From contig OY540815.1 of assembly GCA_961205875.1 (NCBI GenBank), forward strand, positions 930,001 through 994,000: a stretch of DNA of 64,000 nucleotides, written 5' to 3'. Each line of letters starts with the position of its first letter. Position 1 is the stretch's first letter. This DNA is from Sialis fuliginosa (Eukaryota > Arthropoda > Insecta > Megaloptera > Sialidae). The notes under the pieces are model-generated. The model saw only the letters and a program-made list of their open reading frames with translations, ran no database searches and had not been told where the DNA came from. The position numbers and the translations under genes were made by a program. Of this stretch, positions 45,441 through 56,781 are shown in pieces.

Positions 45441-46439
45441 TTTTTTTATTTTTGTAAACTTCGTGATAAGACATTTGCTAAATAAATTATTGATATGTAC
45501 GTATGTTGTAAAAGTTGCACATGTTTAAAATGATAACTGTGTATAAAATGAATTTACATGTGTATTGTGTTATAATTGTCATACGAGCCATAAACTGTAC
45601 AAACAATGATGTAGTTAACTTGGTACTACCAATAATTTAATACAATTTACATTTTATTTACAGTGGCGTAATGAAATGACATTTAATATTTATGAATCCA
45701 ACATCTCAAATTTATTAAACGATTATTTATTTAGAATGTTTCTATGAAGGGTATTTACAAATTTCTGTCTCTGTCTTTGTTATTGTGTTATGTTTGTGTT
45801 TTCCACTTCTTATTCTTATTATTCATTGACGTAAATATATAATTTTATCGTTTACAACAACGGGGGAAGTTATTTGTTTTGTATTTGACAATGAAATGAT
45901 TAAATTTCGTATTATGGCGACTGAAATACAATATTAATAATGTTTGTCATCTCACTTTTGTACAGAAATTGAACAATGATTAAATTCTAGTAATTGTAAA
46001 TAAATAGTTTCAAGTTGGAGCTTTGAAAGATTTATTATAATTATAATGCAGATTGATTATTTAAAAAAAAATAAAGCAGTTTAGAAATCACATTAATTTA
46101 CCAACCGTTTAACCTACATTGAAAAAAAATTAATGGATACAAATAACTCAAATTATTTGAATCATATTTACTGAAAATAAGTAAATTTTACTTAAACTAA
46201 ATAATTCATTGACGTTGCGTCCGATAACTCAGTTATTTATAGGAACCTATTTGATCCAAATAGCCTAATAAAATGACACAAATTAATGTTTTTTTTTATT
46301 CAATACAGTAATTCTTTTCCATAGATATTTCTCGTGAACGGTTTACCCTATGATAAATGAGCAAAGTATATTTTTGTGTATTTTGTGTCATAGTTTTATT
46401 GAAATTTTTAATTCAGGAAAAAATACTGGATAAAAAATC
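45441..46439. other. AT-rich spacer
   Basis: About 1 kb with no recognised repeat, gene or RNA. Confidence 0.4.
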
Positions 46440-46652
46440 TGGGCCTATACAATTCTGGTCAAAATTACTATTGGTTGATACTAGATATCGATAACACTTA
46501 TTAATTATACATAAACCCTGTATTAAATTTCATAACTGTAGCACAATGGGTTCTCTAGATATTAAATAAACACTAATTTTGAATTAAACTTTTGTAGGGC
46601 TGTAGCCCCCTCACGAAATATTTCCAGACACATGTTTTTTGCTTAAAATATT
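46440..46652 (+). repeat. Dispersed repeat C, copy 2
   Basis: Matches 25553-25790 and is interrupted downstream by family A copy 11. Confidence 0.7.
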
Positions 46653-47406
46653 GCTTCCTCGCAATATCGAAGATACGAGAAGCTTTGTGATCGTTTTAGA
46701 TTGAGACAAAAAAAAAGTTCTTCGATTTCAAAATTTTAAATTGATTTTTCCGTTTCACATCAAGACAAACACTTTTTGTACCGTGTCTGTCTGTCCGTCC
46801 GTCCGTCTGTCCCCTGAATTCATATCACACGCATATCTCATGAACCACTGAACCGATATTGTTGAAACTTGGTCGGATGGTTGGGTCTGGCTTGAGGACG
46901 GTCCTATTTTAAAATCATCAAAATCGTGTATAAGGGGGAGGGGTTACATCCCAAAATATTAATTTTTTCAAGATATCTCAAGAACGACACATGTTACGTG
47001 AAAATTTTATAGAATATTTTTTGTAGAAAATTAAATTTTCTATAATATGGGTCTACAACGTTTGTTGTAAAATATTCCCTTACAAAGATTTATCTTAATT
47101 TATTTTGAAATATCGTGTTTTGTTTTTCTTAATTGATATTTGCTTGGACATAATAAATGTCATTTTGACGTTTGCGTAAATTTAGATTTAGATTGAAATT
47201 GTCAAAAAATGAAAAGTATATGAAAAAATAATCAGGTGCGTCTTAAGAAAAATTTCGAACTAATATTTTTTAGAAAAATTGTATAGAAATTAAATTTTAA
47301 GCAATTTATCTGAGCTTCGGTTTTTATTTGAATTGTTCAATAATTAATTATCTTTGGTGAATTTAGCACGAGGAGCACTGTGCATTTATTTGACAGATGT
47401 TTTTTT
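46653..47406 (+). repeat. Family A, copy 11 (full length, inside repeat C)
   Basis: Starts GCTTCCTCGCAATATCGAAG and ends near 'ttgacagatgttttttt'. Repeat C copy 1 runs uninterrupted ('caaaatatttttctcaattt') across the corresponding point, giving a related empty site. Confidence 0.85.
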
Positions 47407-47430
47407 TTAAATTTACTGTTAAAGTTTGGC

Positions 47431-47880
47431 ACGACATTGTTGAATCATCCTGTATAATTCACACAAAACATTGTATAGTAATTAAATCTGAATGCATGTT
47501 AGGAAGACGTAATTCCTTTGATACGAATAAAAAAATTCAACATATTCCTAATTGATTAAAACGTCGATGATTAAAGAGTAAGCGCAGGAAAGAAATCGTC
47601 ATAAAGAACCTTTTAATAAGGAAAATATACGTTCCCTTCGACTGAAAACATTATTTAATGAAGCATGTATTTTTAAATCATTGGTAAAATGTATACGACA
47701 TAAGGATATCAAACGGTTGCTTGATTTTTCATGTAAATACATAAAGACCAGAATTAATTAATTTATTAAATGTGATTGGATTGGGAACATTGAACCTTGA
47801 CCTGTATTTACCAAAGCAGCTTTGTAGCAACAAATATACACCATTTTAAGGGCATGTATCAAATTGGTAGTAAATTCAAT
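47431..47880. other. AT-rich spacer
   Basis: Nothing recognised. Confidence 0.4.
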
Positions 47881-47936
47881 TACAGTCGAACCTCGTTAGT
47901 ATGTTTTTGAAGATAGTGGGAGAAAACACGTATTAA

Positions 47937-49182
47937 CCCACTAGTGTACACCTCATTTTTATTTCCATGTTCCGAAGGAAATGGAAGTATTGTAATACCA
48001 TCGAAAAATCGTGTCCGAGAAAATGACAAATTCTGATCGTACTAACTTCAAAACGTAAAGAAAAGTTAATTTCCGCATGCTTGTGTCTGGATGTATAATT
48101 TTCTTTCGTTCACGATAACTACTGTAAAAATGCACCGATCTGAATTATTTTTGGGGAAAATGTTTGTCTCATTGAGTACTCCAGACCTATTGTGCTAATA
48201 TGTGCTATTGGTGCTAATCGGATCAGGGGTTTTGGAAATATTCGAAATTTTTTCGTCTAAAAAGTGAACATTGCGAGTATTATCTCACTAATTTTGATAA
48301 GATTTGATACATTTGCAGTTCAATTGAATCTAAGGGACATTTATTATTTGTACGTGCCCAAACAGCCATTAAAGGGGTGAAAAACACACTTAAAATTGGA
48401 ATTTTAAATACAATACGTCATTAATTCATGTTGCCTTGGAAACAAATGCAACTAAATTCAGATTGTCAAATTAGTTGTTCTACGAATGTGTATTATGTTT
48501 TTGACATTATATATTTATATACAAATGACAATAACTGCTGTAACCGTCGTAAGTATATATGTATTTTTATGTATTACGAAATTTATATTGATAGTAGTAG
48601 ATTATATTAATAAAATATTTTTCAAAAAATTTATATTTAAAAATTATTTAAAAAGATAGAAAGAACATGGAAGTCATGTATGGTTCTCCATACCGATATT
48701 ATAATTCGTGTTGCTTTCTATGGATATTAATTTACAATATTTCCTCAAAAATCAGATGCTAGTAGTGCAACAAACAAAATCTATTAACATTATTAGTTTC
48801 ATGAGTGCTTAAACGTGTTTTAATTGATGCGAATTATTTGTATATGAATAGAGGCATGTGATATGCTAATATATTTTATCCAACTGAAGCATGTGATTTC
48901 GAATTTTGTTTAAATTATATGGAATAACTTAAATACACAAATCACTTGATTTTTAAATGTAATTTATCTAAAAAGAAATTATACCTGAAAAGCAGTCTCA
49001 CACAAAATAGGCTTCATATCTGCCAAATTTACCCGCCCGAATATAAGCCGTTAATTTTTTTCTTCTAAATATAAAAAAAAAATTTTGTTGTAATATTTAG
49101 TTAAATATATTGTATGTGTACTTATTAATTCCATTTAAAAAAGTATTCTGCAAGTTTTAGTTTTATTTTGGGGGTTAATGGG
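47937..49182 (+). mobile_element. piggyBac-like element nested in the pogo-like element
   Basis: Begins CCCACTAGTGTACACCTCAT and ends GGGGTTAATGGG, with TTAA on both sides (47933-47936, 49183-49186). The right ~490 bp matches the compact copy 61318-61786. The left part contains a LINE-like repeat L fragment (about 48330-48697). No transposase frame remains. Confidence 0.7.
48330..48697 (-). repeat. LINE-like repeat L fragment, copy 3
   Basis: Complement of 53250-53440: 'gcatttgtttccaaggcaac', 'cccttcaatggctgttt'. Its far end matches the complement of 41822-41870. Confidence 0.55.
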
Positions 49183-49218
49183 TTAACGAGAAAAATGTAC
49201 TAACGAAATATTTTAACG

Positions 49219-49675
49219 TGGGGTCTTATGGAAGAATGCCGGGATCATACTATGGCGAAAAATGCACTAAAGCAAAACGAGGTCCCACTGTATAATATTT
49301 CTTTTATATATTAGGGTGGACATTTTTAGTAATAAACGAAAAAAAATGTATATACTTAAATAAAAAAAAATATTAACAGTCAAGGACAATAAAAGAATAT
49401 TTCTTTTTTTTTTCGTTGATATTGAGTACCTACTTATTGTTTTGAAATTTGTGTGATGTCACAACAGAGGGGGGGGGGGCACACGAATGTGATGACCTGT
49501 GACAAGGCCAGGGGGGGGGGTAAAAAAACATGAAATTTGTGTGACGTAATTTACGGATAGTCTCTTATAGAAGAATGCTGGGAACATACTATGGCGAAAA
49601 ATGCACTAAAGCAAAACGAGGCTTCACTGTATAACATTTCTTTATAAATTAGGGTGGAGATTTTCAGGAATCTTT
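49219..49675 (+). repeat. Direct repeats of the pogo-like right end flanking a G-run segment
   Basis: 49219-49330 and 49559-49675 share 'tactatggcgaaaaatgcac' and 'aacgagg-c-cactgtata'. Between them lie two poly-G runs (49468-49479, 49512-49521) and 'tgaaatttgtgtgacgt'. This suggests a partial second copy or a local duplication. Confidence 0.6.
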
Positions 49676-49791
49676 GCAAAGTGTTAAATTATTACTTTGA
49701 TTTTAAATGTTTACTATTTGTAATTCTTGAGTTATTGTAAAACGAAGACAAGTGTGGAATATATTTTTGTTTTATAAATTACTAGCTGTGT

Positions 49792-50600
49792 CCGCTCGGC
49801 TTTGCCCGCGTGAACTACGGAATTATTGTTTAGAATTTTTGAAAAATACAGTTAAATTAAGTACAAACACGATTAATTATTATAAATTACCTAAAAAAAC
49901 GAATTATTTGTAATTTTTGTTCTGTTTAAATTTAAAAGTTAATAATTGAAAACAAAATAAACAACTGCCGACCGAGCGAAGAATCTTCCCTCTGCCTCTG
50001 CGACACTTCATCATAGTTTGCGCGAATTGCCGCGAATAATATGTTACTGTATGTATATTTCAAATTATTTCCTAAACCAAAAGACTAAATTGGATGCTGT
50101 AAAGGAAAAATTATATCTACATTAAGTACCTACTTATGACGATGAAATCATTTATTTCGATAAGGATTAATGTTTAGCAGGTCATAAGTCCACGTAAACC
50201 GAACCCAAATATTTTAAATTTTCTTTGTAACATAAAAGCAGTCATTGTGGCTTAAATACAAAAGTTAGATATATGGTGTCGCTGACTTTATTGTAGATAT
50301 TTTTATTCTACACAATTCTTTAATACATTATTTTATTCAATATTGAACGGTTTAGGCAGCGTATTGCAAAAGAGCGCGCTGGCGGCAAACTTTTTTCTGA
50401 CTTGATTTACTATTATCGTCATTGCTTAGTTGTTATGTTACCTAACGTGACAAAATATATCCTATAACCTGGCCAAAGAACGTATCTATGAATTAAAAAA
50501 GAAACCACGTAAATTGGATAAGTGGTTCTCGAGAGATAAACGCACTAACGGACAGACGGACAGACAGACGGAAAGACATTGAGCTTTATTTACATATACA
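49792..50600 (-). mobile_element. Helitron-like element of the second family, inverted
   Basis: The minus-strand 3' end reads 'gcaaagccgagcggacacag' and CTAG before T. The far part carries 'acggacagacggacagacag' and 'gtaaattggataagtggttc'. The 5' limit is uncertain. Superfamily uncertain, as for 10365-10602. Confidence 0.45.
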
Positions 50601-50701
50601 TATATTACGGAAATAGGTGAATTATTTTTGTATTGAAATAATGAGTTCTTTTATATATTTTACTTTTACGAATGTCAACAAAAACTATGAATATATGTAT
50701 A

Positions 50702-50800
50702 CTATCTGTGCCCGCGGCTTCCTTCGTTAGATATATGGTATTGCGGAGTTTTTTCTATAAAAAGGGTATTGCATCTTTTATGCAGTAAAATACATTACAA
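50702..50800 (-). repeat. Degraded end of the second Helitron-like family
   Basis: Complement of 10515-10602: 'ctatctgtgcccgcggcttc' and 'tggtattgcgga'. The CTAG end is mutated to CTATC. A small family A end ('gacgaggaagtactgt') follows at 50826. Confidence 0.5.
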
Positions 50801-50879
50801 AAATACATTTATCTTTACAGAATTCAGGACGAGGAAGTACTGTGTCATTACTTAGTAGATTTTTTGTCATTCATATACA

Positions 50880-51317
50880 ATTGTTAATTGTTTGAACTAA
50901 TATAAAATGAATAAAACCAAAAGATTTATTTTTACAGGTTGAATAACTGACATACTTTTTAAAACCGATCTATTAATAATGTCACTACCATTCACACAGC
51001 AAATAGGAACTATTTAAGATTACGAATCACGTAACATTAACAAAACAAATCTGCTACATCAAATAAAATGTTCATTTCTATAGAATTAGTTATTTTAAAG
51101 CATTTAAATTGAAATTGAATTGAAGGTATTAGAAACAATTTAAAACGTCGACAAGAGATCTGCTCTTTGATCTATCTAATTTGGAATACACATAAATACA
51201 AAAAGTAGTTTGCAACTTAACGCGCGAGTTCAACCGAGAAGTATCTCATTAAATGCGCTGTAACCGACATAGCTCACAAGAGATATCAATCTCGCTGTAT
51301 CATTTGAAGATACACAT
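50880..51317. other. AT-rich spacer
   Basis: No element or gene recognised. Confidence 0.4.
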
Positions 51318-52507
51318 ATGATGTTTTTTAATTTTAATTTTGTTTTGTTTTTTTTTCGGTCCCGTTGGCCTATGTTTTAGCTTTGGATCAAAAGTTAATT
51401 TAGTAGTGTCGAAATATACCTATTTTTTCGAGTTTCTTAGAACATAATTTTTTTTGACCAAATTGCTTGCTTTTGGCTTCAAGAATATGTGTGTAAATTT
51501 TCCGGATTCTTAGTGCTCCGGAACAGGGTCAAAAATGCATTTGTTTATAACAAATTAGGGTTTTTTGACGATAGTTCGGCTAATATTTTGAATACAAAAA
51601 TTTAAAAAATATGAGATGATGCGCTATGAAAATACAAATAAAATGACACTAGTTATTCCGTTCACCCGTAAAAAAATGAAAAACCGCGGAAAACACGATA
51701 TTTTTAAAGTTAAGATAAAAAAATAAATAAAACTCTTAATTTTTTTTTTTTAAATCTTCAAAATATAGCTTTTAATGGTACAAACTGATATGCAACATCT
51801 TATCTAATAGTTTTTGTTTAAACGGCCACATTGAACAAATTAAGAACATTTTTGAAGGTCAAATTCATTGGGTGCAAATAGTGTCGGACCAAAAATTTCA
51901 GACTCATAGATCAAACCTGTGAACGGCGCAAACCGAGTCTTTTTCCCATAAAAATTACTTTTTTACTTACGCATGAATAACTCGTTAAACATTTTTTTTC
52001 AAATTCCTCAGAACAATATTTTGTAGAGAATTAATTAAATGTCTTGAGGCTTCCGCGGTGGTCTTGATATAGATCTTGGCTTCTGGGTGTAATAACACGA
52101 CCAAACCGACGCGGCTTACACCCAGAAGCCAAGATCTAAATTAATTAAATGCTCAATTCATAAATCCTGTAATTTTTAAGAAATGTTTGTTTAAAAATTA
52201 TCATAAAAATTGGATTTTACTTTTTATGATGATGTTTAAACGAACATAACAATACTGTGAATTGAGCACTTGGGATCTTTTTTGTAGGAAATTTAACTCT
52301 TTATAATATGCCGCGGTGAAAGATTAAAATAAATAAATTTTTCAACAAGCTATTCACGCATAAGTAAAAAAATAATTTTTACCATGTTAATCAAATAGGA
52401 AAAAGACTCGGTTTGCGTCGTTTACTACGAGTCTTAAATTTTGGTACAGTTAACTTTTGATTCAAAGCTAAAACATAGGGTAATGGGATCGAAAAAAAAA
52501 ACATCAT
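51318..52507. mobile_element. Large foldback element T
   Basis: Ends ATGATGTTTTTT and AAAACATCAT, then inverted 'cctatgttttagcttt' / 'aaagctaaaacataggg'. A second inverted pair lies further in ('cgcaaaccgagtctttttcc', 51938-51957, against its complement near 52410-52430). The left arm has extra sequence (about 51430-51880). The centre holds the hairpin 52070-52138. Non-coding. Confidence 0.65.
52070..52138. repeat. Perfect 23-bp inverted repeat (69-nt hairpin)
   Basis: 52070-52092 and 52116-52138 are exact complements (core GATCTTGGCTTCTGGGTGTA) around a 23-nt loop containing 'gaccaaaccgacgcgg'. It is GC-richer than its surroundings. Could be a very small miniature element or a pre-miRNA-like fold. 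Confidence 0.8.
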
Positions 52508-52734
52508 AATGTATAGGTAATTTTTACAAATATTTTTTATTTTTTCAGAAATTTTGGAAATAAAAAATATTTGTAAAAATTATAATATTAAAGTTATAGA
52601 CAGAAATTTTAATACCACCAAAAAAATATATATGTATATACACATATATAATATGTATGCATGTATATATAGGTAAGAATCCACGTTTCATTTTTCATGA
52701 AAAAGTAAAATTGGCACACGAATATGTGGCAAAC

Positions 52735-52925
52735 TACAAAGCGGAATGAAAGGGGCCGCGGGCCGGCGGGCGAGGTGGGTTAAAGGAGGAAGGGAGGTGG
52801 GCGTCGCGGCGCTACGGGCCAAAGCAAAGCGCACACAACTCCAAATCAGCAGCCGTCCTGCTCCGTCAGCCGCGATCAATACCGGGGCATAAACAGGCCC
52901 GGAATCTGCTTCAAATAAACCCCCA
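52735..52925. promoter_or_regulatory. GC-rich (CpG) island 1, promoter or first-exon candidate
   Basis: An abrupt GC-rich block ('ggggccgcgggccggcgggc', 'gggcgtcgcggcgctacggg') in AT-rich DNA. The minus strand is open for 92 codons (52688-52966), but this follows from low stop frequency in GC-rich DNA. No repeat match. A regulatory or untranslated role is inference from composition only. Confidence 0.35.
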
Positions 52926-53056
52926 TACTTGCAAAATGTAAATACAACAATGTTAATATAGTACATTTATAAAGCAATATCATCTTTCTCAATGATTTTT
53001 GCGCTCTATAAAAAATGCGATTTTGATCGAATTGAAATCTAAACAAGCCGTAGGTT

Positions 53057-53660
53057 TGACCCTTGAGGTCCACACAACCAACTTCCTAAGATGATATGAC
53101 TATAAATACATAAAGTTTATGTTAATTATTTTTTTTAATATGTACCTATATAAAAAAATTTAATGGAATTTGTCAGAAATAAAACTCACTATTATGAATA
53201 TTAGTTTTCTATTATTCCTAATGTGACTAATGTCAACAATATAATAAACATTTTTAGAATAACTAATCTGACAATTTGAATTTAATTGCATTTGTTTCCA
53301 AGGCAACATGAATTAATAAACGTATTTATACGTATTTAAAATTACAATTTTAAGTGTGGCTTTCACCCCTTCAATGGCTGTTTAAGGCCGTACAAAAAAA
53401 AACTGGAATACATGTTTCATTATTTGTATTATAGAATATTTATTCATGCTAAGTTTCAAGTAAATCTGACTAAAAAAAATTTTACCCACGCAAACTTTTA
53501 CATCGCTTTTTACCCCCGTAGGGGTTTTGAATTTCGAAAAATCCTTTCTTTCAGATCATATTCACGTCAAGACGCTTTGATTGGTACCCAAACGAAGTCA
53601 TTAACATTATTTATTTGCGAGATTTCGTGCACGAAATAAATGTCTCTCACGTACTAACAC
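53057..53660 (+). repeat. LINE-like repeat L, copy 4
   Basis: Best counterpart of 18481-18999, with 'gcatttgtttccaaggcaac' and 'ggttttgaatttcgaaaaat'. It is followed by a short (CA)n run at about 53660-53677. No reverse transcriptase frame. Confidence 0.6.
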
Positions 53661-53929
53661 ACACACACACACACAGACATCTTTCTGAAAATAGTGTAAA
53701 TATACTATAGTGACCTTGAAACATAAAATATGTCAAAATTTTTGATATTCGGGAGTAGATATAGATCTTTTTTTATTGGAAAAATAACTTTCTAAAGTCA
53801 CCCAAACAATTTTATTAATGAATAAGTTGACAATATAAAAATAAAAAGTTTTCATAATATAGAAGAAAGTTAAGACACATACTATCTTCGTCTTACTTAA
53901 TACTTGGCGTTTGCGCATTAGTGTGTTGA

Positions 53930-54400
53930 CTTTCATTCTGAAGTCGGCCCTTGGCGAGACGCCACGCAGCGTGGCGGGCCGTCTCCACGGGGCCACGCGA
54001 CCGGTTGTGATTCTGCGGTAACGACATGTCGATGTACAGACCCGCGGCCGTCTGCACGCGCCCGTTTGCCGTTGCCTCGACGCTCGCAGCACTTCGCACC
54101 GCTAGACAAGGACGGACGTATCGAAGACCTCGCCACTATCTGTGTCTGTCTCACTTGATGGAAAGTTTAATATTGATTTATTCATATTGCCCACAGCTAC
54201 ACGCCGTTTACGTACCTTGAGCGGAAGGCGCGCGCTAAACAGAGACGGACTTATGCACGCGACGTGCGTGCGTCTCTTTCTGACACGCGTCACGCGTATA
54301 CGATCCTCTGCACTGCGGAGGCTCATACAGTCCGCTCGCTTGGACATGTCGCGATGTGTCTATGTGATTTGCTGGTCATGTCCGGTATGGTGGATCGTAA
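53930..54400. promoter_or_regulatory. GC-rich (CpG) island 2, promoter or first-exon candidate
   Basis: About 450 bp of GC-rich, CpG-rich DNA ('acgccacgcagcgtggcggg', 'gtctgcacgcgcccgtttgc'), not matched to any repeat here. Several frames of 60-119 codons overlap on both strands (for example 53733-54092 minus, 54142-54411 plus), as expected from GC content, so no frame is preferred. On the minus strand, AA|GTAAGA near 53890 could act as a splice donor. A first exon or promoter is plausible but unproven. Confidence 0.4.
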
Positions 54401-55376
54401 AGCGTGTTTGAATAGATATGCAGATTTGAAAATGGGAAATTATTTTAGTTTATTGCCGACATAAAGAAAAATGTAAATATTTAAATTCCTCGAAGGGTTG
54501 GTATTGTATGTTCTGAAGTTGACATATGCAAAAAATGTCAAATGTAACCTTTACATAATTATATACAGGTCTATAAACCGAAAAGGTTATGGACGTTATA
54601 CATGTTCTATATGGATATTTTGTTCAACCACTTTCAAGAAACGTTCTCATATATTGAATATATCTATTGGATTTAAAATGTATATCTCGGTATAAAAACA
54701 CTGTTCATCTTTCTATAATCCACTAATATGAATTCTTTCAAATAAAACAGCGTACAAAGGATTTTTAAATTTCTGTTTATGTGATCCCTAAGATTACCTT
54801 TTTTATTTTTACATAGCATCATAGAATATAATACAATTTCCTTATACTATAATTTTATAATGCCATAAAAGATTGTCGCTAAAAGTACGCTTGAAAACGT
54901 CCAAGCGAAAATAAATCTAAAATATAATGATATTCAATACTAATTTGAGAATAAATTTTAATACATTTAAATGTTCATATTTGCATAATTTATTTCTATA
55001 TCTGCGAGTCACATCTTCGGGCTGAAGAGAGCTGGATTCCAATGGCAGATCGAACGGAAATTATAAAAAAAACTCGTTTCATTACAGTATTATAATTCAC
55101 CAGTTTTTTTGTACAGATGATTGTTTTAGTTTTGTCGGTTTCATAGAATTCGTTATTAGTTTTTACGTTATGAATGTACAATTTGCCAGAGTTGGCTCGA
55201 TATTTTGTAAAAAATAGGATGAATTACATTCAGAACATGAGAATTTTCAACGTGTCATGTATTTTTTTGAAAATATCCGCTAGTTAATATTTAATTCATA
55301 TAATTTAACCATATTCTTTGAATTACGATAGATAATAATATATAGAATCAATAGCTTAGTCTTTGCAATGTATTTT
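54401..55376. other. AT-rich spacer
   Basis: No repeat or gene recognised. May be unique sequence (intron or intergenic) next to island 2. Confidence 0.4.
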
Positions 55377-55986
55377 ACTTCCTAGTAATATCGAAGATAT
55401 GAGAAGCTTTGTGATCGTTTTAAAATGAGACAAAAAAATTGTTCTCCGATTTCAAAATTTTAACTTGATCTTTCCGTTTCAGGTCAAAACAAACACTTTT
55501 CGTTCTGTATCTGTTTGTCTGTCTGTCGAGTGAATCATTGTCACACGCATAAACTTGTTTGGATGGTTGGATTTGGCTTGAGGACGGTCCCATATCAAAA
55601 TCATCAAAATCGTGTGTAAGGGGAAGGGGTGACATCTCAAAATATTTTGTTTTTAATATTTCTTTTTTTTCCTATAATAATTGTTGCAAAATATTTCCTT
55701 ACAAAGATTTATCTCAATTTGCTTTAAAAAAAATTAAATTTATAGTTACTTTGATATATTAAATGACAATTTGGCGATTACATAACTTTAGATTTAGTTT
55801 GAAAAAAATTAAAAATATACGAAAAAATAATCTTAAGAAATACAAACTAATATTTTTTTATTAAAACTGTATAAAAATTAAATGGTTAACCAATGCCAGT
55901 CAATTTGTCTAAACACTTTATCAGTTTTTTATTTAAATTGTGAAATAACTAACTACCTTGTGCATTTACTTGGCAAATGTTTTTTA
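55377..55986 (+). repeat. Family A, copy 12 (diverged, with deletions)
   Basis: Begins 'acttcctagtaatatcgaag'; ends 'tgcatttacttggcaaatgt' and a T-run. It has lost the 'ccactgaaccg' block and the 'cacgaggaagca' block near the end. Confidence 0.75.
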
Positions 55987-56164
55987 CTTTTTACGTCAAT
56001 TTAAAAACCAATACCATCCATTTTGATAGTTTATTAAATATAATGCATGCTTGTCTATTTATTCCAACCTGACAAGAAAACTACTGAACCGATTTTGATG
56101 GAACTTTCACTGTTTAGAAACTTAGAATTAGTTAAAATTATAAGATAATTGATATATTAATTAA

Positions 56165-56777
56165 GGTAGTTCTTGTGCTACAGTACCAACAAAAAGTTAC
56201 GCTCATAATACCATAGTAAAATATCGAAAATAATTGCGTTGCTACAGAGAATTTTTGATCAAGTCTATACCCAAAGCCGTCTATACAGATTATTTTAAAC
56301 ACAATCATACTATGAATATATTTTCATTATTTTATGACTTAACGCTTCGACAGATTTTGATAAAAAACTACCAAACAGTAAAGGGTTATTATTATGATAT
56401 GTGATAAAAAATTCAAAATGATTGACCGTTTTGTTTTTGAAATATAATTAAATTTCAAATATGAAACGGTCAATCATTTTGTTTTTGAAATACAAGGTCA
56501 ATCATTTGGAATTTTTTATCACATATCAGAATAATAAACCTTTATTGTTTGATAGTTTTTTTATCAAAATCTATCGAAGTTTTAGTCATGAAAATGAACA
56601 TAATACGAACTTGATATAGCGGATACGTAAAAAAGTGGCAAACTTTGATGACAATTATCTCGAGTTTAAAACGGTCGATCTCTTTAAAATTTCACGATTG
56701 GATAGATATCATTATTGTTTTTATGCCCTGATTTTTTTAAAAAATTCTATCGAAATGACGTTTGCACGAGAACTACC
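56165..56777. mobile_element. TTAA-flanked foldback element U
   Basis: Ends GGTAGTTCTTGTGC and GCACGAGAACTACC, with TTAA on both sides (56161-56164, 56778-56781). Inverted arms of about 100 bp in the middle (56333-56440 against 56490-56590) share 'atatgtgataaaaaattc' and 'aaactaccaaaca'. TTAA targets occur in piggyBac and Kolobok groups; the GG start fits Kolobok better. Non-coding. Confidence 0.75.
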
Positions 56778-56781
56778 TTAA

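Larger units (their letters stand above)
47883..49290 (+). mobile_element. pogo/Tigger-like element, split by a piggyBac-like element
   Basis: Ends CAGTCGAACCTCGTT and AACGAGGTCCCACTG with TA outside (47881-47882, 49291-49292). Only about 160 bp of it remains outside the nested element at 47937-49182. Non-coding. Confidence 0.7.

Noticed and set aside
53733..54411. Overlapping frames up to 119 codons on both strands as genes
   Set aside because: They coincide with a CpG-rich island where stops are rare, and different frames overlap in the same DNA. No start context, domain or splice pair singles one out.
54901..55374. Search for tRNA, rRNA or snRNA genes here and elsewhere in the window
   Set aside because: No cloverleaf, conserved rRNA core or Sm-site structure was found by eye in any region.
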